Source of the DNA: Amblyomma americanum
Taxonomy: Eukaryota > Arthropoda > Arachnida > Ixodida > Ixodidae
Reading direction: 5' to 3'
NCBI RefSeq assembly: GCF_052857255.1
Contig: NC_135497.1
Location: forward strand, 548,185,531 to 548,249,530
DNA length: 64,000 nt
This document shows positions 21,190 through 32,803 of the stretch, in pieces. Positions within the stretch are counted from its first letter, which is position 1; each line of letters opens with the position of its first letter. The position numbers and the translations under genes are program-made. The notes below the pieces were generated by a model. It made no database searches. It had not been told where the DNA came from and saw nothing but the letters and a program-made list of their open reading frames with translations.

Positions 21190-22600
21190 GTCTGGCAATC
21201 AGTCGCTGTATGGAGTGCTTCTAGTTTAATCTTGTTTAACATGTTGGTGACTGAGGAGGACATTTTATAATAGGATAAGATAAATCGGGCAGCGTGACGA
21301 TCAGAGCGCTCTACCTTAATATCTTTAGTGAAATAAGGGTCCTACACAACGAATCCATACTCGAGAACTGGGCGAACAAGTGTACAATAGGCTTCATTCT
21401 TTACATTTGACGGGGCACTCTTTAGTTTTCTGCGCAAGGAACAGAGTTTAGCAAATGCTTTGGAAGAAATGTTATTAATGTACTCGGCCCAACTAAGATT
21501 ATTTTTAATTGTTAAGCCTAAGTACTTCACAGGCGAGACTGAATGAATATGCTGATAGCCAATGTCATACGAATGGGACGTTTTTTTTTTATTGTGATTG
21601 ACATAGAGACTGTTTTCTGAAAATTAATTTGCATCCCACGCCGTTCGCACCAGTCCCCAAGGTTGCAGATGTTCTCACTGAGTAGGTTCTGGCTGTGATT
21701 ATCATTAACAACTCTGAAGATTAGACAGTCGTTTGCAAATAGTTTAACAACAACAGATTCATCAATCGTGAATGTCGTAGCTTCATCTGATTTGATTCGG
21801 GTGTTCGAAATTACTATTGCCTCTTTGATTTTGTTAGCAGCCATTTTGTAAGGTAAATTGATCACTATTCTTCACGGTTGTAAAAATATGTCTCTATTAT
21901 TTTTGTTCGGATTCTTGAGGAGTTGACTATACTGTTAGACTGCTTCTTCTACCTTGCTTTGTAGATGTCCCTAATAATTTCCCATCTATTTTGGAATCAT
22001 CTTCTGTGTGCGTTCACCCTTTTCCACTCTCTTTATATTTGCGGGCTCCACCAAAAATTGGTTCTTTCTGTTTTGTTAGCTGTTACCTTCGAATGTCTTT
22101 GGATAAGATTGTTAATATTATATAAGACGTTGACTATATGTTCAAGTTGATTAACTGCGGCACTGTTGGCTTCAGCTGTATCCTTTAAACACGCACAGTT
22201 TTCTCGCTCTTTAAGAACTTTAAGCTCTCCCTTGTGTGTAAGCTTCCTTACTTTTGCCTCTGGTTGATCGAAAAGCTTAATACTTAAATACCTGTGGTCG
22301 CCATTTGTAAATTCATCTAGAACCTCCCATTAGACCAAATAAGACGTCAGCTGTGGAGAAAATATTGTCAAGTCAATCCCGCGTCGTCCATGCTGGACTC
22401 GAACGTAGGAAAAGTGTTGGGATGATTTAATAATTCCAAGTTCCGGCACTGATAAAATTTTCTATTTCAATTCCCTTGCCGTCGGTCTTATTTCTACCAC
22501 AAGCTGAATTCTTGGCGTTGAAATCTCCTCCAGCAAATATGAAGCCATCGCTGTTATAAAATATTCTCTATATTTCTGTTAGTAGAGGTTCTAGGCTTTG
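21190..22600 (-). mobile_element. Minus-strand LINE remnant: endonuclease and RT
   Basis: Read on the minus strand. At 22511-22528 it encodes GDFNAK, the core motif of the AP-type endonuclease of non-LTR retrotransposons, with HRYLS-type residues further on near 22290. After a large internal deletion, the frame 21527-21865 carries the RT catalytic region as LFANDCLIF, where the usual F/YADD is FAND (first Asp replaced by Asn). WCERRGMQINFQKT follows. The frame 21342-21530 gives KYLGLTI...LSWAEYI and RPVLEYG, the end of the RT palm and thumb. A jockey/CR1/R1-like element is likely. Dead by deletion, stops and the catalytic change. Unit B has the same Asn. Confidence 0.7.
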
Positions 22601-23116
22601 TGTGGGAAGACAGTAGCAAATAATGCATACGATGCTTCTTCCTTCCCAACTAAGTCTTACTGCAGTGATATTATGGATAGCTTATAAGGAGAATTACTAT
22701 TACTGTACTTGGTTGACCCGGAACCGCTATTGTTTTATCTTTAATTCATCATCATCATCACCACCATCAGCCTGACTACGCCTACTGCAGGGTAGTAAAT
22801 GCCTCTCCCATTTCTCTCCAATTAGCCCTGTTCCTGAAGAAGAGACCGGTCTTGTTTTAGCTGCTTTCAGGGCGTACTTCAGGGCGTACTTCATGCCTGC
22901 AAAAGGGTTGAGCACATACTCCACCTTCACTGGCTGCAGTCTCAAAAAAGCCCGAACATAGAACAAATCCGCCCACAAAAATATATTATAACATTCGCTG
23001 TTTTGCCTTTTGTCGTAGCACGCAATGTACGATACCATGATATAACCTCACACACATGAAATGCGAAATGCAAAAGCTTATCAGTGCTCGCGAGAAGAGG
23101 ATTTCATAAGGACTTT
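22601..23116. repeat. Tick-type ATCATCATC...CTGACTACGCC repeat and flanks
   Basis: The core at 22746-22840 reads ATCATCATC, CAGCCTGACTACGCCTACTG, CAGGG and CTCTCCCATTTCTCTCCAATT. From memory this is a very frequent tick interspersed repeat. A 12-bp tandem duplication (GGCGTACTTCAG) lies near 22870-22893. The rest up to the gypsy insertion is unassigned. Confidence 0.5.
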
Positions 23117-23121
23117 AATAC

Positions 23122-23305
23122 TGTTCTGTCTTCGTCATGCTAGAGTGCTGCGGGTGCGCCGAACACTTCCATTCCTTCTTTCCGCTCCCACTTCCGTTTA
23201 CACATCAGGGGATAAAAGCCATCACACGCCCCAAATACACGTCTTCTATGTTCGAGCTGTCAGTGCCTAGTAACTGTCCTGGCCGCAGGCCGTGGCTATG
23301 CAACA
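23122..23305 (+). repeat. 5' LTR, 184 bp
   Basis: Begins TGTTCTGTCTTCG directly after AATAC and ends ATGCAACA, one base before the primer site. Contains GATAAAAGCC as the TATA-like signal and a CCCCAAATA stretch. Confidence 0.85.
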
Positions 23306-24098
23306 CTGGCGACGAGGATGGGATATTCCACAGTCGGTGAAAGTAGACCCGGAATCGGCATCCGCGAAGGCAGCCTCACAGACGACAAGCATGACTCATC
23401 ATATGCTACCTGCATTCAACGAAGATACAGATAAGTGGAAGCCGTATCTCATTAAAGCAGATGCCTACATTGAAGCTAAATAAATCACCGATTCGGCCAA
23501 GAAGAGAGCACTGCTCGTGGCAGCATTGAGCACACAAACCGTGGAAGTATTAGCCGTCAAGGTCGCACTGCGAGCCCCAAAAGCTTTGAGTTTCGAGCAA
23601 GAGTTCGAGGTGCTGAGCGAGTACTATGACCCGAAGCGACATGAAATAGCTGAGAGTTTCAAGTTTTTTAATCGCTCCCAGATGGAAGGGGAATATGTCA
23701 CGTAGTTCTTGGTGGAAATACGGCACATAGCCGATGACTGCAATTTTGGCAACGCCCTGGAGCGGATGCTCAGGGATCGTATTGTGTGCGGTGTTCGGTC
23801 GAGGGCCCTACAGAAGCTATTACTTGGAAAGGCCGACATCACGATAGCGGAGGCTGAAGCGCTCGCAATTTCGGTTGAAACTGCTGAAAATGACGCTTTG
23901 AAAATGTCATCAGAGCCAAAGGCTCTATTGAAATTGCATGCAGCTCGAAAAACGCCCTCCGGGGAATACAGAAAGGCTGAAGAGCATCTGTAATGCGGAA
24001 GGTATGGCAGCTCGAAACACGACGATGTCAGTTGCGGATGAGCAAGTGCGTTGTTGTCGCTGTAGGCGGCGGGGACACCTTGCTAGGAAATGTTAAAG
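23298..24098 (+). pseudogene. gag remnant with CCHC zinc knuckle
   Basis: Capsid-like sequence over broken frames: LPAFNEDTDKWKPYL, LSEYYDPKRHEIAESFKF and then MLRDRIVCGV, which fits Ty3/gypsy Gag. A perfect C-x2-C-x4-H-x4-C knuckle lies at 24052-24093 (CCRCRRRGHLARKC), followed at once by a stop. Breaks: TAA at about 23481 (absent in unit B), TAG at 23703-23705 in both copies, and a TAA at about 23991. The first in-frame ATG (23298) overlaps the primer site, so the original start may have been one of the later ATGs near 23390. Gag would form the particle shell and bind the RNA. Confidence 0.65.
23307..23324 (+). promoter_or_regulatory. Primer binding site, tRNA-Ser type
   Basis: TGGCGACGAGGATGGGAT is complementary to the 3' end expected for eukaryotic tRNA-Ser(GCU): CCA, discriminator G, acceptor strand CCTCGTC, then T-arm ATCCCAT. 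It lies one base after the LTR. In unit B (51062-51079) one base has changed (GACGAAG). Confidence 0.75.
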
Positions 24099-24239
24099 CC
24101 ACCCTAACCGCTGAAGGTTAGCTGCCAGAGCGATGCAAACAGTTGCACTGGGAATAACGGAAACCACGCCAATGGACGATGGCAGTGACGAAGTCCACGT
24201 TAGGAAATTGGTTTCGGAGCGTAAAAATCTTCTCGAGCC

Positions 24240-25503
24240 ACCAATACGCCACTCATTTATATGGAGCGGCGTTCAAATAGCAATGGAAGTCGACACCTGG
24301 TCGCCAGTATGTCATTTCTAAGGAACAGTACAGGAAGCATCAAAACCATTGGCCTGCCTAGAAGCCGTCACGTGTGAAGTTGTGCTACGCAGTGCGGTTT
24401 GCGGTGCTAGGTGATCTGACATTACGTGTCGGCTTCAGAGACGTGCTCGTGGACTGTCCCCTCATGGTGTTCGACTGCGAAGGGCCAAGCCTATGCGGAA
24501 GGGACCTGCTGACGCTGCAGGACAACGCTGGCGCTCCGGTGCTACATTTGACTCCGGCCTGCGGAGCCACAGAAACCAGCGAAACGGACACCTGCAAGAT
24601 TAAATCCATTTTCTCAGACTACCAGGACGTCTTCACCACGGAGCTCGGCCTAATGAAGGGTCCTCCAGCGAGCCTGCGCCTCAAAGATGAAGCAATACCA
24701 AAGTTTTGTAAGGCGAGACCCTTCCTTATGCCCTACGCGACAAGGTAGCTTTGGTGCTAGACCGACTCGTTTCCCTTGGCGTCTTATCGCCAGTCAGCCA
24801 TTAGGATTAGGCAACGTTATAGCGCCGGTGCTAAAGAAAGATGGATCGGTACGGATTTGTGGCAATGTTAAAGCTACATTGAACCCTGTTTGCGCAATCG
24901 AAATATATCCTATTCGTGTAATCGAGGATATGTTCGCAGTTTTAAGTGGCAGTGAATGATTCAGCACCCTCGACTTGCGAGACGCTTGCAGTCAGGTACC
25001 TCGAAGTCGCACGCAAACTCTGCGTCATCAATACCCAAAACGGCTTATTTTGCTATAATTGACTTCCGTTCGGAATATCGACTGCGCCGTCGATTTCGCA
25101 CAGAAAAATCGACACGATTATCAGTGGTCTACCCGGCGTGCAAGCCTACATTGATGATGTAATCGTATCCGAGAAGAAAGGCGATAACGGAGAGCGATTG
25201 AAAGTCGTCTTAGAGCGTTTTCGGGATCATGGAGTGAAGTTACGGTATGACAAATGCAAATTTCGACAACCAGCTGTTATATACCTCGGACATCACATTG
25301 AAGGCGAATGCCTCTATTCAATCGAAAGCAACGTGAAAGCTATTATGCACACACCTTTTCCACGGAGCGTGACCGAACGGCGGTCATTTATCGGAATGTT
25401 GACGTTCGACGCGAAATTTTTTCCAAACATGTCAACGTACCTAGCACCGCTGTATCAATTAACTATTGGGGAAAAACGCTCGGTGGCAATGGAAAGCACC
25501 GCA
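24240..25503 (+). pseudogene. pol remnant: protease and reverse transcriptase
   Basis: The protease active-site triad reads Asp-Thr-Trp at 24292-24300 (normally DTG), followed by S-x-V and, downstream, LCGRDLL. A linker with IFSDYQDVF leads into RT: VLKKDGSVRICGN (24817-24860), YPIRVIEDMFAVLSG, STLDLRDA with the first catalytic Asp, then YIDDV at 25147-25161 with both active-site Asp residues, and later YLGHHIEGE. Several frameshifts break the RT (around 24747, 24957 and 25137). The segment up to 25551 is open. Confidence 0.75.
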
Positions 25504-25510
25504 AAAAGTT

Positions 25511-25636
25511 GCCATCAAGGAATCTACGTCATCGTCATGATTCCCATGTAATTCATTGTTAACCGCTGTTATTGCGCCCTCTCCTCATGTAATGTCCCGT
25601 CAGGGACCCTTGAGGTTCAAATAAATAAAATAAAAT
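25511..25636 (+). mobile_element. LINE 3'-end insertion between RT and RNase H
   Basis: 126 bases with GTCCCGTCAGGGACCC, TTGAGGTTC and an AAATA-type tail, flanked by AAAAGTT on both sides (25504-25510 and 25637-25643). Short, 5'-truncated, with an A-rich tail and target duplication: a typical retroposed LINE 3' end. Present at the same place in unit B, so it predates the array. Confidence 0.7.
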
Positions 25637-25643
25637 AAAAGTT

Positions 25644-26217
25644 TGATGCAGCGAAAGAACGTCTGAAAAATGCTCGAGTGCTTGTACATTTCGACTGTAC
25701 AAATGAACTCAAGCTAGAGTGTGATGCGTCGTCGCTAGGGGTCGGAGCAGTTCCATTTCATTCTAGCAACAACGTACATAGACCTATTGGTTTTCGCTCA
25801 AGAACACTGACCGAAGCAGAGCGGAACTACTCCCAGTTAGAATGTGATGTGTTGGCGCTGATTTTCGGTGTAACAAAATTCCGGGACTATCTTCTAGGTC
25901 GTGAATTTACGTTGGTCACGGATGATCAACCTCTCGTCAGCCCTCTGAGACCTGACCGCCAGACACCGACTATGACGGCTGCGCGAATTCAACGCTGGGC
26001 ACTGTACCTCGGAGGCTACAATTACAAGCTTCAGTATGTTCCTGGGAAACAACTACTCAACTCGGATGCTCTCAGCAGACTGACACAGCAGACCACCAGA
26101 GACAGAGGTGAAGGTGAGCCCCCGGAGTACGTCCTCCCACTCAAAAGCTTAGATGAAGGTGTGGTCTCAACGCGTGAACTGAAGAATCTAACGAATGTCG
26201 ACTCGAAATTGCTTAAG
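25644..26217 (+). pseudogene. pol remnant: RNase H domain
   Basis: The best-preserved domain. It has an open frame from 25678 into the following insertion. It reads LECDASSLGVGAV (catalytic Asp), SRTLTEAERNYSQLE (catalytic Glu), LVTDDQPL (catalytic Asp; His is usual at the fifth position) and LNSDALSRL (last Asp). It would degrade the RNA strand during reverse transcription. The unit B copy is equally open. Confidence 0.8.
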
Positions 26218-26669
26218 AGAGAGAGAGATCACTTTATTTGCACCCGTCAAAGAGTATGGGTGATCGGGTGAGACGCAGCTCCCCCTTTCACCTTCACCGT
26301 ATGCCTCCCCCCTAGACGTCGGCCGGAATCAGTTGACTTCCGGCGGCGGCCTGGGCTTGACCGATGACATGTTTCTGGACTTGTCCTTCCTGGCTATGGA
26401 AGAAGGAACCCCATGACTCTTTGTTTCCATGTAGACCATTTAGCGCTGGTCAAGACCACAGCATGTGATTTAGGGTCGCTATGCTTTCAGTTTTTGCATT
26501 TGGAAGAGTGCACCTCAGGATGCCATTTGTGTAGGACATACAGGTTTGGAAAGGTACCCGTCTGCAGTTTTCGCCAGATTACTTCTTCCTTCTTTGTGAG
26601 AGATGTACGGGGGGGGGGGGGCAGGGTTCTCCTCCCCATTCTGTAGTGTTCTAGAATTTCACTGTATCG
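26218..26669 (-). mobile_element. Minus-strand LINE 3' fragment inserted before integrase
   Basis: The pol sense is continuous up to 26217 and resumes at 26670 with the same TAAG on each side (26214-26217 and 26670-26673). The 452-bp insert, read on the minus strand, carries a decayed LINE C-terminal Cys/His region, a GC-rich 3' UTR and a GCAAATAAAGTGATCTCTCTC-type end. A G-run lies near 26609-26620. The insert is shared with unit B (53971-54422). Confidence 0.65.
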
Positions 26670-27940
26670 TAAGGTTCAACATTGCGTGTCGCGCGGTTGG
26701 CCACCAAGCAGGGCAAACATAAAGCCCGATTTAGCACTTTATTATGAGCGTAGACTAGAACTGTCCTTGGCCCATGACCTCGTATACTGGGGCAATCGCG
26801 TCGTCATACACAGTGACGCCAGATAGCGCTACCTGCAACTTCTTCACGAAACCCACAAAGGATCATCGGCTATGAAAGCCGTGGCACGCTCCCTATTTTG
26901 GTGGCCAGGTCTTGACCGCGACTTAGAGTAGCGCGCGGCCAATTGTGGAAATTGAATAGCAAATTTACTTATGCCACCGGCTGCACCTCCCCTAGAATGT
27001 CCGAAGACTGAAGAACGGTGGTATCGGATCCAAATCGACTTCGCAGGACCCGTAACTGGGAAGATGATCCTGGTTGTAGTGGACGCGCACTCCAAATGGA
27101 TCAAAGCGATTCCTGTGAAGCATGCAAACGTAGAAAGCACAATAAAGGCTCTGAGGAGCATGTTTGCCCGCTTTGGTGTGCCACGTACAACGGCACACCA
27201 AGAGTAAGGCATTTTCCACATTTACAGCAAAAAACATTACGAACCTGTGCACAGCACCTTTTCACACACAGTCAAACTGCAGCTGCTGAAAGGGCGGAGC
27301 GAACGATAAAGGATGGTATTCAGAAAATAAAGGGTGGCGATCTCGACGAGAAATTGGTACGGCTGCTGTTCAATTATAGACGAACACCTGTGAAGACTGG
27401 GAAATCACCTTCAGAGATGCTCCTCGGGTATCAAATAAGATCGCGTCTAGACACCTGCTTCCCTGTGAATGTTGCAGGTCCAACTGAGGGGAGCCACGAC
27501 TGGACACGGCCGCCAGACAGCAGCTTGTACGTCCGCAATTACGGACAGGGAGAGAAGTGGATCCCTGGTCATGTCAAATCGGCGACAGGAGCACGGATGA
27601 TAACCGTAGAGCCTCCCACTGCAATCGTCAAGCGGCAAGTCGATCAGGTGCGCCGCCGCTCGGATTCATCACCAAGGTTTCCGGTCACCGATACGACTGC
27701 TCGTGGTCCAGGGCCCAGCCAGACGAAAGGACCCTGCACGGCGGCCAATGTAACCACTCCCTTGGAAGCGGCCGCCCCAGATTATTCTCCTGATACAGCC
27801 CAAATTGCGGGCAATAACATTCAACCTCGCACCTCTCTTCTCCCACCTACCTTGAGTCCGGCCGAAGCTTCGCAGTAAGTCCTGCGCCGGTCAACGAGGC
27901 AGCGGAAGCCAGTGCAACGGTTCCATTTTGGAGGAGAGGG
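26670..27940 (+). pseudogene. pol remnant: integrase and C-terminal tail
   Basis: The N-terminal HHCC zinc region is recognisable (LLHETHKGSS and SLFWWPGLDRDLE, with a stop where the tail should continue). The core starts with IDFAGPV (first catalytic Asp) and VVVDAHSKWIKAIPV. Between GVPRT and NGTHF the sequence is too short and carries no Asp codon, so the second catalytic Asp is lost; unit A also lacks four more bases here. ERAERTIKDGI holds the catalytic Glu. Then come FNYRRTPVKTGKSP and a GPY/F-like VRNYGQGEKWIPG, with a Pro/Ser-rich tail ending at TAA (27876-27878). No chromodomain seen. Confidence 0.75.
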
Positions 27941-28111
27941 TAGAGTTGTCTTCGTCATGCTAGAGTGCTGTGCGTGCGCCGAACATTTCAATTCCTTCTT
28001 TCCGCTACCACTTCCCTTCACACTTCAGGTGATAAAAGCCATCGCACGCCCCAAATAAACGTCTTCTATGTCCGAGCTGTCTGTGACTTTCCAGGCCGTG
28101 GCTAAGCAACA
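27941..28111 (+). repeat. 3' LTR, 171 bp, preceded by polypurine tract
   Basis: Identical to 69-239. The polypurine tract GGAGGAGAGGG (27930-27940) abuts it. AATAC (28112-28116) follows as the right target duplication. Confidence 0.85.
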
Positions 28112-28932
28112 AATACATTGTATGGTTAGTCTGATTTGGCATGTTTGCATTTTCCTGCAACACCTGCCTTGCAACCGCACGTTGCTAGGACCAGGTGCCT
28201 GGTCTATATGACAGCTGTGTTAGAAAGAGGAACCGATAAATCTTTTCGAAGGCGCCGAGACGCATGTTCGCGCGATGCACCGGGCCGACACTTCGCGCCA
28301 GTTTCCGCTAAAATTTCTTTCAAATCGTGAACAAGGCGTGGTTAAAAAACCTTCATGCTTTAAGCCAGGTTACCTCCTTCAAGAAAACTTGTCAGTCCAA
28401 AAAGCTGTCAGAACCAAGTTTCTATGTGTCTTGGGAAGAGGCAGTCATTCGAGGAAGATTCGTGGAGGCCACGGCAACTTGCAGGCTTCAAAGCAGTCGC
28501 TCGACAAATGTCTGCGCTCTGTTGCTTCGAGCATCTCGGGCATACGATGGAATTGTTGCAGACTCTGCTCACGTGACCCATCCCCATGCACCTCCTGCAC
28601 TGTAGCGGCTTCGGAACGATAGGCCGAACTTACTGTCGAAAATGCCCAAGCTTCAAGTATAATGGTATACATTCAACCTCGAAGGTCAGCTTGATGCATT
28701 TATACCTGGCAAGGAACATAGGTAAATCGGCATCACATATGGCACTGTCACCGTTGCAGATTACGCCAGACGTAGTGCCGCTGCCTTGGAGTGGGCGTAC
28801 ATACTATTGTCGAGTTTGGCGATGGCGATCAATATTTCTAGGACGTCCCACCCCTTGGCAACAATGGCAATAACACTTTTATAGGGTTTTATTCTCACGT
28901 CTTCGACCCCTCCCTGTACGAGGCTTTCCAGA

Positions 28933-29336
28933 GATATAGAGGTGCCTGACTGTTCTGAGCGTTTAGGAGGACGGGTTGTTCATGTGTCACAAGCGAGACT
29001 GTTTGCGCCGGAGCACTTCGCGCCCACTTCACCTTTGACGGGCTTCATTAGGACGACTTGGATTGTCTGCGCAGTCTGCGCTTGGCCTTTCATAACGACC
29101 GCTACGAACCCGGCATCCGTCGAGGAGTCATAACTTGGCACAGAGTACACCAGTGTCCTGGCTGCTAGAATCCCTCATGTGGCAGATTCGCTTTCTCTGG
29201 AAGGCAGTTGCCGACCCACCACCAGGTTCTAAGGGAGGCCCAGCGGCCTCCTCTTCCATTGCCGTGGCAAAAGGGAGCGGCGCCTCCTTGGTAATTTGCC
29301 CAAATACATTTAAAATGGTGTATCGAAGGCAGTGTT
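28933..29336 (+). pseudogene. Degenerate LINE ORF1-like remnant (unit B)
   Basis: Counterpart of 1060-1460. Has a 3-nt insertion near 29218 and several substitutions not shared by units A and C. Confidence 0.3.
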
Positions 29337-31434
29337 CTGATAAACAACAACTTCGTCTTCCTCATACTGACATGAGCTACCCTGTGTGGGGGAATGAGAA
29401 TAGTCTTAGTTGCAAACAATCGCTATTTCAAGGAGGGCTTGCTGTGATTGTGTGACCAGCGCCTTGTATTGTCTAGTACAGCGAATGTCTTAAATATAAA
29501 GGTTTCCGGAAACCCTCCAGCTAGTGTCACACCTGTAGCATAGTAGCAAGCGTAACTGATTCCCACCGGTGGGTGCAACAAGCACCTTGCTCTATCGAGC
29601 CCAAGTTGGATACGTGCAGGCTTGGTCGGGGTGGTTGCTGACACTTGCACGGCTCTTTGCGTTTATAAGGCGGGAGCTGGACTTTACTTTGCTTTACTTC
29701 CCACGAGTTAACCCTATCGGACGAGTTAACCACGTCCTATCCTGTACGGCACCCATAAAATAAGTACGTATATCTGCGCAAGAGACGCATATATACAGTA
29801 CGCTGTACTTGACAGGACCGGGAAATATGCAGCGGAGTACCACGCATGTGGCACTGCACCTCGCTATGCTGGGGAAACCACCACCACGGTGCTTTTATTT
29901 TTCCAGCATTCTGCCTGCAGCGCATACATGTTCATTAATTGATTACTGTCTGCCCATGTTGTTGCTGTTGGATCAGAAGCAATGGCACATGTTTGGTGGT
30001 TTAAACAGGAGCAAAAGTCATCCAGACTTATCTCAAGCTGCTCATAAATAAAAATTGAGCATTTTGGGGAAACGAAAAACAAATTTTTAGAGGTTTTAAG
30101 AAGATTGGAATGAGACCATGTATTGGTGTAGTATGGTCGCAACTTTCGCCTTTTTTTCCCCAGAGGCATAAGGATTTGTGGGGGCTTTGAGTCTGCTTTG
30201 CGGAATTGTCCGCGCTGTACGTGCCTTTTAATGGTGTGCCACAAGTGATTAGTGTTGCAGTCACGTGGCAAGATAAGAAAACGGGACAATGAACAGTTGG
30301 CGCCATCTAGGTCCTTTTGCTACGGGAAGGTATACCAATTCATTATACGCCTCGCGATCATGTGACACAAGTGGGGACCATGGGATTACGTGCCGACGTT
30401 GTCACGTGCTCGCGCCATCATTGGGTCGCACTTTGGTCGGTGTTCCGGAATTTTTAACTACCCAGGAGAGTAACAGTGTTGTGAGTTCTTTGCGGGTATC
30501 TTTATAATTTTCGATTTCTTTTTGCCCGGTGGCTAAAAATTTATAAAATACTGCACTTTTTAATCCCAATGCAATAGGCAGAGACCCTTAAGACACAGTC
30601 GACGACGAAGTTGACAGCAGTGCGGACCGCGCGAGGTTGTGCGAAACCCGAGATTTATCGGATCTCTTGCATTCTCGCTGAGAAGAAGTTGATATGATTT
30701 GCAGATCATGTATGAGTCCGCGATATGCAACGAATTTACAGTCAGTGTCTCCATATCGCGTTCCTTCCATAATGCCTTCACTGTGCGACGATATGCCTGT
30801 CTCCGAATAGCGGGAGAACCGCGTGAAGTGTCCTGAACCTTAGCAGCCTATCAACGAAGAGACCCCGCCAGTTGCCCGTATAGAGAATAACGTCAATCGA
30901 AACCCTCAGTTAACTCTCTGCACGGAGCCGGACGTGTTAAGGAGCGACAGGCTCGGCTGCGCTGAATGCAGTACTCATGGCAGCATTCGCCGCAACTGAG
31001 CCATACTGTTCCTCGAAATGTAGGCAAGGCCACAGTCAGGACCCTGTGATAGATGGAGCACGGACAAAGAAAGTGATTTCTAAGAACTTCGGCGACAGGC
31101 AAGAGGATGTCGACCAGACTGTCCTCACTATAGTCGTCGTCGCGCGCTATCTGATGTTGGGGCAGTGGCGTACATTGCGAGGAGGAGGAGGAGTGGTTTT
31201 AGTGAGCGCCGCCTGATGTCGCTACGTGCGCGCCAATCCAATAGAAGAAGAAAAGTAGCAAAAACGTACTTTGCTACTCGCTTAGCTGCGACTTCTGTCA
31301 TTTCCATGCTCATAATTACTAATATACCCCATAGTACATGTCTCTAAAGCACCCTTTTAAGACAACACCGTATTCACTAGACGCGCCTTTGCTCATTCCA
31401 AATCATTTAGCTGGCGTGGTTTTATGATGTAACC

Positions 31435-32640
31435 ATGAGCGTTGTTAATCTGGACAAATGTGCGGGCCTTTGGCATTGGAACTGGACATCAGCGCCTTTG
31501 TTTCATGCGAGTGTGAAATGGCCACATGTCCCTTCCAAATACCTCTGGTGTTCCTCTTGACAAGTATAGAGATAACGATCACTTTTGGAAGGAGAAAATT
31601 CAAGAATTAACGGTCCACGCATGCGTACACAGAAATGGTCGGCAAAGGAACTGTCTATACTCGCGCGCGCGAACTTATGTATCGTATACTGGTTCAGAAA
31701 GTGTGCTATTTGTTGCAGGTCCTTTCGCGCTTTCGACTTAGCATTAAAAAGTTTCATCGTATCTTTGCAGTATTTGTTTGGCAGTCCTCGTGGGAGAGGA
31801 CTAAACGTGCTAAGTTATTTCTGCGCTTGAGAAAAGGGGTTCTTTCCCTGCCACACATGTACTTGAGGCAGGTGGTGTCAAGCTTTATGTTTCTTCAAGA
31901 TACACACGGCCGTTTCCTGCGGACTTTTATTCAATGGAGGCTTTCTTCGGCTTTGCCAAACTCTGTTATTTCCACTGTAGATGGGATGCGATACAGTGCA
32001 AGTAGATTTTTGAAAGCAGTGATCTTTGCTTTCAGGTTTATAAATGCTCGGTTCAGTTTGTCACGCGTAAGAAACTGCTAAAAGACTTGCTTGACTGTGT
32101 CTTCTCCAAGTCAATATATCGATATCTGTATGCACTGGAGGCCAAGGAGGAAATGTTTTAACAAGACGGTTGTGCCAGTGGGTGTGAAGACGTTTTTCTT
32201 CAAGTTGCACACTGGTGCGTAGCCGGTTAAAACATGGATGGAGGTGAAGGGACTGTTTTTACCACGGGGTGCTGACTGCTTGTTGTGTCACACACCAGAG
32301 TCAATAGAACACGTCTTTATTGATTGTTGGGATGCGCTGCTCTTTTTGGACGTGCTCCAGCGTACTGTAAAGAAAGACTTACCCTTGACGTACGCCGTAT
32401 GGGATACGATTCCTGGACGTTGAGGCGGATGTTTATAAATACGATGTAATTTTCCTTCTTGGCCTGCACAGCATTTGGCGACGCAGGATGGCTGTACGAT
32501 ACTGCGATGAAGATGCACGGTCTGTCCCAGATTACTTCAAAGAAAACATATTTAAGCTACGTGAAGTGTGCAAGGAGCTATGTTTTGGAGATGAAGTTAT
32601 CGAGTTGATGGGAGAATTGTGTTCCTTGAAACCGTTTTGA
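31435..32640 (+). mobile_element. LINE remnant, RT C-terminus and zinc finger (unit B)
   Basis: Counterpart of 3557-4762. The open stretch starts at 31635. Many of its differences from unit A are shared with unit C. Confidence 0.75.
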
Positions 32641-32759
32641 TCTTCTCACATGAGTGAATCAAATGTCCGCTCTTGATGTTAGAGAGTTCAGCGCAGAACA
32701 TGTGTTTGCGATCTATTGTAAACTGTCAAAACAGGCAACGAAGACAAAAAAAAAGAGCT

Positions 32760-32803
32760 GGCGTGGCGGAGTGGTTAGCGTGCTCGTCTCGCACCCGTAC
32801 GCC
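32760..32803 (+). repeat. tRNA-like head fragment (unit B)
   Basis: Counterpart of 4881-4924, identical apart from a longer A-run in front. Confidence 0.45.

Larger units (their letters stand above)
1..27872. repeat. Tandem unit A of a ~27.8-kb direct repeat
   Basis: The sequence from 1 recurs in the same orientation at 27873 and again at 55630. Landmarks stay collinear through the whole unit: LINE at 3557, zinc-finger exon at 6003, MULE exon at 9557, foldback element at 18923 and gypsy element at 23122. Unit A is 27872 bp. The boundaries are arbitrary because position 1 lies inside the gypsy element. Differences from unit B are scattered substitutions, short indels, a length change in a TAAA tract and one net 101-bp difference near 6643-6752. 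A real macrosatellite or segmental duplication and a collapsed or misjoined haplotype assembly are both possible. Confidence 0.97.
23122..28111 (+). mobile_element. Ty3/gypsy LTR retrotransposon, decayed, with nested insertions
   Basis: A 4990-bp element bounded by LTRs and by a perfect 5-bp target-site duplication AATAC (23117-23121 and 28112-28116). Order: 5' LTR, primer site, gag with CCHC knuckle, protease, RT, RNase H, integrase, polypurine tract, 3' LTR. RT-RNaseH-integrase order marks Ty3/gypsy rather than copia. No env-like frame. Two LINE pieces are inserted (25511-25636 and 26218-26669). Stops and frameshifts occur in most domains. The two LTRs differ at about 9 percent of sites, so the insertion is old. 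The primer site suggests a Mag-like lineage, but that is a guess. Confidence 0.85.

Noticed and set aside
23122..28111. Intact, active gypsy retrotransposon
   Set aside because: Stops in gag, a changed protease triad, RT frameshifts, a lost integrase Asp and two LINE insertions.
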